Shown in pieces: positions 53,706 to 64,000 of a DNA stretch of 64,000 nt. Below the pieces are notes generated by a model, which did not search any database, was not told the DNA's origin, and worked only from the letters and a program-made list of their open reading frames with translations. This DNA comes from Petrosia ficiformis (taxonomy: Eukaryota; Porifera; Demospongiae; Haplosclerida; Petrosiidae): the NCBI GenBank assembly GCA_947044365.1, contig OX345645.1, forward strand, positions 6,749,136-6,813,135, given 5' to 3'. Every line of letters starts with the position of its first letter. Position 1 is the first letter of the stretch. A program made the translations under genes and the position numbers.

Positions 53706-56700
53706 ACTAACCATCCATCTATCTATCATTCTATCTATCTATCTATCTATCTATCTAACTATCCATCCATCTATCTATCATTCTATCTATCCATCTATCT
53801 ATCTACATGTATCTATCTATCTATCCACCTATCTATCTATCTATCTATGTATTTACTTACCTACCCACCTACCTACCAACCATCCATTTTGTCCATCTAT
53901 CCATTCATCCATCTATCTATCTATCTTTCTATCTATCTAGTATCTACCCATCCATCCAACCATCCTTCCATTCATCCATCTATCCATCTATCTATCTATC
54001 TATCTACCCATCTATCCATTCATCCATCCATCCATCCATCTATTCATCTATCTATTTATCTATCTATTTATCTATCTATCTATCTACCCATCTATCCATC
54101 CATCTATCTACCTATCTATATATCTGTCTATCTATTTATTGGTAGTATTCATGTTTATGAAAATATATCATATTTTATTAATAAAGTTATGTATTGTTAT
54201 CATAACACTTGAAATTGAAAATGTACTAATGTATTATTAATAAACTTTTCCTCAATTGTATCCTGTATATATATTGAGGATGATGGATGTTTATATTATT
54301 AATATCAATAACATAATTGTGTTGCAAGCACAGCTGTTTATGTTACTTACATCCACTCACTAAATTAATATATAATCAGTGAACTACAGCCAGTGGGATA
54401 AATAACTATATTCCTATTAATTATAATACATAATGTTTGTTGTAAACATAGTTAGTTATTTACTATCTAATTATATTAAGTGTACATGTTAATAGTGTTT
54501 GTGAGCTATCATAACATTTCATATTATTGTTCATAGGCTATTCAATATCCACTGTTACTGTGAGCCAAACAGAATTCACGGCCATGGTTGGAGATACAAA
54601 TGCATACATGTTCACATGTACAGTTTCAATAGACTGTACTAATAATGGTTCTTGTACTGATGATACACTAACTATAACATGGATAATGAATGGAGTTACT
54701 ATTAATAATGAGAATAGTTTATTTGACATATCTGAGACTGAAGGAGACATATCAGCAGCTGGTGATGTCATTAGTAATGTTACTATACAAACACCAGTTA
54801 GTATATCACATGCTGGAGTATATATGTGTAGTGCATCACTTAATAATGGAGTGATTATGAGTGATAAAGGAACACTGAGTGTAACCAGTGAGTAGTGAAT
54901 TTACTATATTACATGCATTCATTTTTTCCTATAGTCCCTCCTCCCATGGTTACTGCAGTCAATTCTCCAGTATCTGGTCAAATAGGAATGCCTGTTACAC
55001 TACAGTGTACTCTTGCATTACCCAATGGAATATCTAATATAGAATTATCTGATACATCATATTATATTGAATGGATATATAATGGAGCACCTGTTGATCA
55101 GTCTACTGTAGCCATTAATATGAATGCACAATACACAGTGAATACTGTATCATTAGATATGGTGGGTAGTTATACTTGTCAAGTGTCTATTATATATACT
55201 GGAGATCAGACTCAATATGTTACTAACAGTAGTGATGTATCAAACACTGTTATACTGCAAACTACAAGTTAGTATGTGTATTATTGTTCATATTATATTT
55301 ACTTAATTATTTTATATATTATAATAAGGGTATAATATTATATTGTACAGCCAGAGAAACCATTGAGTACTGATACCTATTTCATGTAATGAAATTAATT
55401 TTCTTCTATAGTACCTGATCCTGTTGTTACTGTGGACAGTTCTCCAGTATCTGGTCAAATAGGAATGCCTGTTACACTGCAGTGTAGTATAGCATTACCC
55501 AATGGAATATCTAATACACAATTATCTGATACATCATATTATATTGAATGGATATATAATGGAGCACCTGTTAATATGTCTAATACACCTATCAGTACAG
55601 ATAGTGTAGTATCACAATACATAGTGAATACTGTATCACAAAGTACAGTAGGGAACTATATGTGTCAAGTGTCTATTATATATACTGGAGATCAAACTCA
55701 ATATGTTAATAATAGTAATGATGTGTCAGAAACTGTTGTACTGCAAACTACAAGTTAGTATATATATATATACATTGTATATATATTGTCTGAAGAATGT
55801 TTTCTTCATGTGGGGAAATGTTATTGTAACCTTTCAACCTAAGGAACACCTCATACATGTACTCTACTGTTCATTTTTGTCTTCTATCTTTCATAGTTCC
55901 TACACCAGATGTTATAATATCAATATCACCAAATCCTGTTGAGACTGGAATGATGACTAATATAGCATGTACAGTGATGTTAATGAATCCATCACAGTAT
56001 CAATCAGGAGAGGTTCTCATTCAACTGCTAATGGAAGATACTGTTATTAAAAGTTCAACAGCATCAGTTATTTCAAATAGCGTGTTGACTTTATCAAATG
56101 TCTTTAGTACAACTAATACTAGTAATGGTGGTATATATAACTGTACTGCTAATGTATCACACACTAATGATAATGTACTGGATAGTAGTACAGGAGAGAA
56201 CAGTAAAGCATTAACTGTACAAAGTGAGTTAATATAGTTACCATGGTTACATGCAGTATTCATATCTTTATTTTCTCATACAGTTTCACAGCCTCTAGTT
56301 GAAGTTAATAACATGACATCATCATTGCAAAGTGATGTTACTCTTCAATGTAGCATTACATTATCATCAAATGTCAATACACTAGATGGACTATCAGTTA
56401 ATGTACAATGGAAATTCAATAATGACATTGTACCTAATACATCACCAGCTACTGATTTGGGTAGTAACATGTACCAGGCTGAATATTCATTAACACCTGT
56501 TACTATCAATGATGCTGGTTTATATACTTGTGGAGTATATATTAACCATATCAGTCCATTTATTACTAATCCCACTAATGAGTTCGTTGATGCTTACCTG
56601 TACCTCATTGGTGAGTATAATGATCAATAATATTTAGTCCACGTAGCTAAATTAATGACTTAATTACTAGGAGTTTCCCTTTTGCTAAACATCTATTGTA

Positions 56701-59700
56701 TTTCATTTTATTGAAAGAAATGATATGTTTTGTGTTGTAAATAATAAGAAGTTTGGTAAACAAGCATATAATAATTCATGTTGTTACTTTACGTCTGCTG
56801 ATCTCTAATGTATGTATGTATGTATGTATGTATGTATGTATGTATGTATGTATGTATGTATGTATGTATGTATGTATGTATGTATGTATGCATGCATGCA
56901 TGCATGCATGCATGTATGCATATATGTATGTATGTATGTATGTATGTTGTTTTCCTCATTTTAGATTCAAGTGTAACTCCTAACTCAATCATTCGTTTGG
57001 ACATATCACCTTATAATGAATTTCAGCTCACTTGTAGTATTACAGTATATCCATTGGACACACCCTCTAATCTGATTAGTGCTACATTTCAATGGCCTCA
57101 GGAAGATTCGTATGGTGTGGGAAGTGTAAGCAGTGATGGTGTAATTAGTGATCTATCAGTGACTTTATCTAGTATATTATCTGATAATGAAACATATGTG
57201 TATGAATGTACATCTGAAGTTACTATTACTGGACAGACTGCAATGATAACAAACAGTTCTATTGTTACTGTGAAAGGTATGGCCTATATAATTATACACA
57301 CATGCAATTATTATTATATTTTTTAAGGTCCCACATCTCCGAGTGTTCCAGTAATGATAGATACTATTACAACACCTACAACAACTACTATAACATGGAT
57401 TATATCTGAAGTTACATACACACCTGAGAACTATACTGTAATATATGGAACCACCGATGATACTCTCAATAGTATCAGTGATATTATTATGACAAGAGAT
57501 ATTGATAATCTACAGTTCATAACAGCTACTAACGAGATATATTCAGTAACTATTAATGGATTAATGATTAATCAGATGTACTATTTCAGAATATGTGCTG
57601 TTAATATTATCAATGAATCTAAAACTGATATTAATACGTTTATAACATCAGAAGCTCGTAAGATATAATATATGTACATATACTATATGATATACATGTA
57701 CATATACTTCATGATATACATGTACATGTACATATAATATGCTGTACATGTATATGATATACATGTACATATACTATATGATATACGTGTACATGTACAT
57801 ATACTATATGATATACATGTACATATACTATATGATATACGTGTACATGTACATACACTATATGATATACATGTACATGTACATACACTATATGATATAC
57901 ATGTACGTACACTATATAATATAAATATACATTATTATTAATTATTATTAATGTTTCTCTAATTACAGCTCCAGCCTCACCATCAAATGTACAACTGACA
58001 GCTATCAGTTCCACTGAACTTCAGTTGTCATGGGAACCACCAAATCCGACCAATGGAAATATAACAGATTACAACTACACATGCAGTGGTATAAACACTA
58101 CCTTTAATACTGCCGAAATGACACCCAATACCCCTTTATTAATGAGTGCAATTATTAATGGATTAAAACCATTTAGAGAGTACCAGTGTAACGTCACTGC
58201 AGCTACTAGTGCTGGTGTGGGACCTCCTGGTACAGATAATGCTGTTACTAATCAAGATGGTATGTATAACTGTATAGTGTGATATGTGTAGATGGATTGT
58301 TTGATATACATGTACAGATAGTTGAATGAATGTATGGATCGATGGATGAATGGATGATTGGCTGGATAGATAGATGGAGGAATGAATCATTATATTTTCA
58401 TTTATGTTACATTGTATACTACACTGTTGTTATATAAATGTATTATCAACATATATTATTATATAGCTCCTAGTGGACCTCCAACAGTATTCAATGTGAC
58501 CTCAAATTCAAGCAATCCTCAACAACTCGTATTAGAATGGGAGCCCCCATCATTAGAAGATCGTAATGGAATAATTATACGTTATAATTATAATTGTACT
58601 GATGATGATGACAGTACTAATGTACAGTCGGGATATACTATGAATACACTAACAGCAAGTGTTAATGGATTTAGAGTATTTGCTAATCATACATGTTATG
58701 TGACAGCTCTTACTAATGAGGGGGAGGGGCCAGCTGCTGTTTATAATGATGCAAGAACAGCTGAAGATGGTAAACATATTTGTTTATTTACTTCTTGTTC
58801 TGCACTATTTGTATGTTTGTGTGATAATTACAGTATATGTTTGTACATGTACATATATATACACATGTACATATATATATATACATACATGTACATATAT
58901 ATACATACATGTACATGTACATATATATATATATATATATACATACATGTACATGTATACATATATGTACATTTCCTCTTCTAGAACCCTCAGAGGTACA
59001 GTCACTCAATGTTATTCCTGATGCTCCATCAAGTTTTAATATAACCTGGTCTCAACCAGCCACACCTAATGGAATTATTAGATATTATATAGTTACTGTG
59101 AGATTATATTCTAATAATAGCATTGTGACAACAATGAACTCAACTAATGTATATCAAAGAATTGATAATCTAGGTATGTGCTTGTGACAGTATTATGTAT
59201 GTATATTACCTATATTATTATTTATTATAGATCGATACACACCATACATTATTAGTGTAAGTGCTGTCACTGGTGGAGGAACTGGTATGAGTGTTAATAC
59301 AACTGACTTTACACAACAAGGAAGTGAGTAATTAATATAACTAATGAATAATTAATGAGATATATATTATATACAGGACCTGGTGAAGTTCAAGATATCT
59401 CAGTTAACAGAACTAGTAGTACAATGTTGATTGTTACTTGGACAAAATTAACTCTTGAAGAAGCACGAGGGTTTGTTACCAGTAAGATCCTTAATTATAG
59501 ATTAATTAAGTGTATATGTGGATGTGTATCTACATCTATCTATGTATCTGTATATATATCCATCTATCTATCTATATATCTATCTATCTATCTGTTTATC
59601 TCTAAGTTTTCTTTATCAATATTATATTCATTCTATTATAGATTACACTATTACATTAACTCCTGTTGAGTCAAGAAGAAGACAAAATGGCATGCTTACA

Positions 59701-60693
59701 ATGACTGTAGGACCAGATGTTACTATTGTTATATTTGGTAATCTAGAACAAGGTGTAGCTTATGAAGTCACTGTGTCTGGAGTAACTGAGGTAGGAGAGG
59801 GGACAACATCAGAACCTGTCACTATTCCTACAATACCAACTGAAGGTACTGTACATGTACATGTATATACTTAACCTCAAAACACGTGTGTGTGTGTGTG
59901 TGTGACCTAAAGATTTTACTTGCCCACATTTATATTATATATTCATTACTACAGAACCTACTAAAGGTCCAGAGATTGTTGTTATTATAGTTGTTGTGGT
60001 AATCGGATCCATCATTCTGTTAGCTCTTATTATTATAATAACAATTTTGATATTTTTCCTAATGAGGTATGGTAAAACAATATTAATTACATTCCATCAA
60101 AATACATAACCTCCTCCTCCTCCTCCTCCTCCTCCTCCTCCTCCTCCTCCTCTCCTCCTCTCCTCCTCCTACTCCTCCTCCTAATCTCCTCCTCCTCCTC
60201 CTCTCCTCCTCTTCATCTCCTCCTCCTCCTCCTCCTCCTCCTCCACTTGATGTCTTACAGAGCTCATTCATCAAAAGAAGGTGTATTAAATATTCATGAG
60301 AATGAGGTTGCGTTACAAGAGATGACAAGACGAGATAATGGAGAGAGTGGAAAAAATTTGAAACTGTTGAAAGTTGAGACAACAGAGGGAGGTAAGATAA
60401 ATAGATCCAATGTTGACATAAATATATATACATTTACATACTTACTTAAACAAACAAAATCTTCCAATCTGATATATACATGTACACATATAATATAATT
60501 ATTCATGTAATTACAAACATACATACATACAATTATGAATATTTATATTACATAGTTGATTCTGAAAGACTCATTCCCATACCAATAAAAGCATTTCCAC
60601 AACATACCAGAGAACTACATATGAATAGAGATCTGGGATTTGAAGAGGAGTATAAAGTAATTCAACTATCTATCTATCTATCTATCTATCTAC

Positions 60694-60725
<32 letters not shown>

Positions 60726-63259
60726 GTATTTATCTATTTATCTATCTCTCCTAGACATTAGCTAATGCTCCAAAGGGAACTTTCATGGTATCAAAATTGG
60801 CCAACAATTTACCTAAAAACAGATTCGATAATGTATTTTCTTGTAAGACACGCATATTCCATCTGTCTGTCTGTCTGATGTATGTACTTGTAGTTATACA
60901 TGTACATAAGTATGTACATGTAGTTATACATGTACATAAGTATGTACTTGTACTCATGCATGTACATAAGTATGTACATGTAGTTATACATGTACATAAG
61001 TATGTACTTGTACTCATGCATGTACATAAGTATCTACTTGTAGTAATACATATACATGTACAAAACTATGTACTTGTAGTTATACATGTACATAAGTATT
61101 TCTGGTTAAAAATGTCGTTTGAAGAAACTATGGACATTTTAATATTCTCTCAAAACTGAAATAGGACCATGAACTATAGCCTTGGTACTGATTTTACATC
61201 AAGAAATATATTCTAAAGTTAATAATGTTCTTGTTATGCATCCACATTTACTCACATAGGTGTATCTATGTATATGTTTTTCTATTTTAAAATACACATT
61301 ATTTTTGTTTATTTATAGATGATGAGAGTCGTGTTAAACTCACACATTTACCAAACACAGTGGATTCTGATTATATTAATGCTTCATTCATAAGTGTAAG
61401 TATTCTTCCTGTACATGTACTTGTAAACATTATATAATATGTATACATACATTTATATGTAAGTACATGTGTATGTATGCATGTACATGTATGTACAGTG
61501 TATGTATGGATAATATATGTACATACTTACATGTATGTATATGTGTATGTTTGTTTATGTATGCTGTTGTACATGTATGTATATATGCATGTATGTACAC
61601 GTATGTATGTAACTGTAGAATATAAAATTGTAATTAACATTCCTGACTTTCTTAATTACAGGGTTACAAACGTCCCAAGGCATATATAGCTGCTCAAGGA
61701 CCTCTTCCAAATACTATTGGGGATTTCTGGAGAATGATTTGGGAATATCAGTTACCAACTATTGTCATGTTAACTGAACTGATAGAAAGAGGAGTGGTAT
61801 GTCACATGACATAATGACAGCTGACAGATGTAGAGATAGACTGACATAGATTAACAAGCAACTCCAACTTCTCCTTTCATTCTATTCTTCAACCTCTCCC
61901 TCTCTCTTTCATCCTCTCGCTCACACCTTCACACTCTCCCTCTCCTCATTGCTCTCTCCCTCTCATCCTCACCTCACAGGAAAAATGTGTTTGTTATTTT
62001 CCTCGTGCTATTAATGAGACAATGGATGTTGGTTATGATTTGAAAGTAACTCTAATTGAACAACAACAATTTGTTGGATATAAGTTTAAGAAATTTTTGC
62101 TAGTTAATGTGAGTTGTGTCCGTCTGTCTGTCTGTATGTATGTATGTATGTATGTATGTATGTATGTATGTATGTTGTGATCTTTTACATTTTCTCATTT
62201 ATGTAGACATCAGAAGCTGGTGGTAGATTGGATTGTACACATTATCATTTCTCAGCCTGGCCAGATCATGGTGTACCAGCTGATAAAACTGTCATGATAG
62301 CATTTGTGAGGCGTGTTCGACAGAACCATCCTCCAGAGGGCCCTCCTCTTATTGTACATTGCAGTGCTGGTGTGGGACGTACTGGTACATTCATTACACT
62401 TGATACAATGCTACAAAGAATTGATAATAAAGAAGAAGATTTGAATGTTTATGAGTTCCTTGTTGATATGAGGAGTAAACGAACTCTAATGGTCCAGACT
62501 GAGGTAGGTGTGGGTTATCTATTTATCTACCTATCTATCTACTATCTCATGTTCATATACATAAGTCTAAATATTTGTCTCTAACACTCTTGAACTTCTG
62601 ACCACACCCCTATAATATGACCTATCCCAATATGCCACACCCCAATTTCTCATCTCTCACCTACAGGCTCAATATGTATATATTCATGATGCACTCACAG
62701 AATATATCACATGTAGTGATACATCTGTTAGTGTAAAACATTTGAAAGATAGAATGAATGAATTGAGTAAAGTATCCGATGGAAAAAGTGGATATGAGAA
62801 ACAACTGAAAGTGAGGAACAAACAAAATATATGCAGTATATATTATATAATGATATAGTACAGTACAGTACAGTACAGTACAGTACAGTACAGTGCAGTA
62901 CAGTGCAGTACAGTACAGTACAGTACAGTAACCAGTACAGTACAGTACAGTACAGTACAGTGCAGTGCAGTACAGTGCAGTACAGTACAGTAACCAGTAC
63001 AGTACAGTACAGTACAATACAATACAATACAATACAATACAGTACAGTACAGTACAATACAGTACAATACAGTACAGTGCAGGACAGTACAATGCAGTAC
63101 AATACAATACAGTACTATTGCTGATCATATATATTATTCTACTCCATCAGTTACTTAATGAGGTATCTAAGCGACCATCAGAAGGTCACTGTACTGAATC
63201 TCTGTCTAGACAAAATGTGGAGAAAAACAGATATTCTGATGTCATTTCATCATTACCTT
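52336..63259 (+). CDS. Receptor-type protein tyrosine phosphatase with Ig and FN3 ectodomain (3' end off window)
   Basis: Single-pass receptor that removes phosphate from tyrosine. The 24 visible exons join in frame to at least 1,634 residues. Order: signal peptide (1-24), six Ig-like modules (25-688), four or five FN3 (689-1193), transmembrane helix (1194-1231, [20 protein letters not shown]), juxtamembrane (1232-1308), phosphatase D1 (1309-1598), start of D2 (1599 on). Exons: 52336-52408, 54537-54887, 54935-55267, 55412-55753, 55897-56223, 56284-56610, 56965-57276, 57328-57657, 57969-58259, 58467-58769, 58985-59173, 59231-59323, 59377-59481, 59642-59845, 59955-60066, 60261-60391, 60556-60656, 60755-60842, 61319-61395, 61662-61796, 61980-62108, 62207-62503, 62667-62810, 63151-63259. 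The first eight mirror the adhesion GPCR. The architecture resembles LAR/PTPRK-type receptors, but no orthologue is assigned. Confidence 0.93.
52889..53400. repeat. AGTAT pentanucleotide array in phosphatase intron 1
   Basis: About 500 bp of (AGTAT)n with AGTAC, AGTGT and AAGTAT variants. The related AGTAC array at 62858-63115 lies in intron 23 of the same gene. Confidence 0.9.
53615..54135. repeat. TATC array in phosphatase intron 1
   Basis: (TATC)n with CATC and ACCT variants; the counterpart of the inverted GATA array at 43345-43735 in intron 1 of the adhesion GPCR. Confidence 0.9.
57660..57915. repeat. TGATATACATGTACATATACTA repeats in phosphatase intron 8
   Basis: Eight or nine degenerate 25-35-bp units of ATACTATATGATATACATGTACAT. 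This lies at the point where similarity between the two inverted ectodomain copies ends, so it may mark the old breakpoint. Confidence 0.75.
60106..60243. repeat. TCC array in phosphatase intron 15
   Basis: Nearly pure (TCC)n of about 135 bp in the intron just after the transmembrane exon. The acceptor CTTACAG at 60260 follows within 20 bp. Confidence 0.9.
60556..63259 (+). other. Phosphatase D1 and start of D2
   Basis: D1 motifs in order: [17 protein letters not shown] (phosphotyrosine-loop region), [39 protein letters not shown], the WPD loop WPDHGVP (Asp about residue 1471), the P-loop [10 protein letters not shown] (catalytic Cys about residue 1503) and the Q-loop region [16 protein letters not shown]. 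All are intact, so D1 should be active. Exons 62667-62810 and 63151-63259 form the D1-D2 linker. They end in [14 protein letters not shown], the D2 equivalent of the KNRF segment, cut by a phase-1 donor at the same place as in D1. The remainder of D2 is beyond 64000. Confidence 0.93.
62858..63115. repeat. CAGTA pentanucleotide array in phosphatase intron 23
   Basis: (CAGTA)n with CAGTG, CAATA and AACCAGTA variants over about 255 bp in the D1-D2 linker intron. Confidence 0.9.
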
Positions 63260-63274
63260 GTAAGGAATATATAT

Positions 63275-63320
<46 letters not shown>

Positions 63321-63344
63321 TATATACATGTATATATGTATACA

Positions 63345-64000
63345 CTAATTTCTCATGGATTGGTCTGAAACATTTCACATAGTTAGATGTAGTTAATGAT
63401 GTCCTTGTTGACTATTTCTGGTTTAAAATTTCGCTTTTAGAAGGCGTGAGCATTTTAGTATTCTCTCAAAATTCGAATGTTTACCTTGAACTATATATAG
63501 CCTTGGTATTGATTTTTCATAGCAAAATCAATCGTTTCAGATTGGTCCAAAACTGTTCCTAGAGTTAGATAATGATGTCCTTATTATGTTTCCAAAGTGG
63601 TTTCGATCAATAATATTATCTGTTAGAACCGTGAGCATTTTAATATTCTCTCAAAATTCGAATTTTACCCTGAACTATAGCCTTGGTATTCATTTTTTTC
63701 ATAGCAAAATCAATCGTTTCAGATTAGTTCAAAACTGTTCCTAGAGTTAGATAATGATGTCCTTATTATGTTTCCAAAGTGGTTTCGATCAATAATATTA
63801 TCTGTTAGAACAGTGAGCATTTTAATATTCTCTCAAAATGCGAATTTTACCCTGAACTATAGCCTTGGTATTCATTTTTTCATAGCAAAATCAGTCGTTT
63901 CAGATTGAGCCAAAACTGTTCCTAGAGTTAGATAATGATGTCCTTAATAAGTTTTCAGAGTGGTTTCGATCAATAATATTATCTGTTAGAACCATGAGCA
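63345..64000. repeat. 180-bp dispersed tandem repeat, right-edge cluster
   Basis: At least three and a half units in the intron after D2 exon 63259. The marker CCCTGAACTATAG begins at 63668 and 63850 (182 bp apart), with a less exact unit at 63470-63500. The array continues past the window. Units are more alike here than in the 6290-6610 cluster. Confidence 0.85.

Larger units (their letters stand above)
52336..57657 (+). repeat. Plus-strand copy of the shared ectodomain block
   Basis: Exons 1-8 of the phosphatase, the inverted counterpart of 40250-44106. Translated differences by eye: exon 2 about 14 of 117, exon 3 about 9 of 111, exon 4 about 10 of 114, exon 7 about 6 of 104, exon 8 about 2-3 of 110. 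Exon 6 differs mainly in its first 18 residues. Intron 1 is longer here (about 2.1 kb against 0.6 kb) because of AGTAT and TATC arrays. Confidence 0.9.

Overview
The window is nuclear DNA from an animal. It is AT-rich, has many introns with canonical GT-AG junctions, and its genes are animal families: HERC1, katanin p60, SmB, adhesion GPCR and receptor tyrosine phosphatase. Short intergenic gaps, phase-1 Ig and FN3 exons, and introns packed with palindromic TACATGTA runs and ATGT, GATA and GGAT arrays fit a non-bilaterian animal. A demosponge is my best guess, from memory of sponge sequence rather than from a search. No bacterial, viral or CRISPR content was seen.

Layout. 1-32792 (minus): a giant HERC1 ubiquitin ligase gene, about 75 exons and about 4,180 codons, read from right to left; only the last part of its HECT domain is off the left edge. 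32793-32973: a 181-bp bidirectional promoter. 32974-34581 (plus): an intronless katanin p60 gene. 35165-44106 (minus): a 26-exon, 2,120-aa adhesion GPCR. 45320-46821 (minus): signal peptide, two Ig exons and one FN3 exon, either a partial gene or alternative 5' exons. 47465-49341 (minus): a complete 343-aa single-pass Ig receptor. 49746-51643 (plus): SmB (SNRPB), 7 exons, 229 aa. 52336-63259 and beyond (plus): a receptor tyrosine phosphatase whose second phosphatase domain runs off the right edge.

The most interesting part is 40-58 kb. The first eight exons of the adhesion GPCR (minus) and of the receptor phosphatase (plus) are near-copies in inverted orientation. They match exon for exon, in phase and almost in length, and share intron sequence. 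The same seven-domain recognition ectodomain is therefore joined to two signalling outputs, a seven-helix receptor and a tyrosine phosphatase. A third nearby receptor carries two related Ig exons on a short acidic tail. This looks like a young, rearranging cell-surface receptor cluster; a role in self/non-self or adhesion signalling is inference only.

Exon boundaries were built by hand from reading frame, splice consensus and remembered family sequence. For the GPCR, the phosphatase, SmB and the 343-aa receptor, all exon phases join in frame over the whole model. HERC1 phases were checked only locally.
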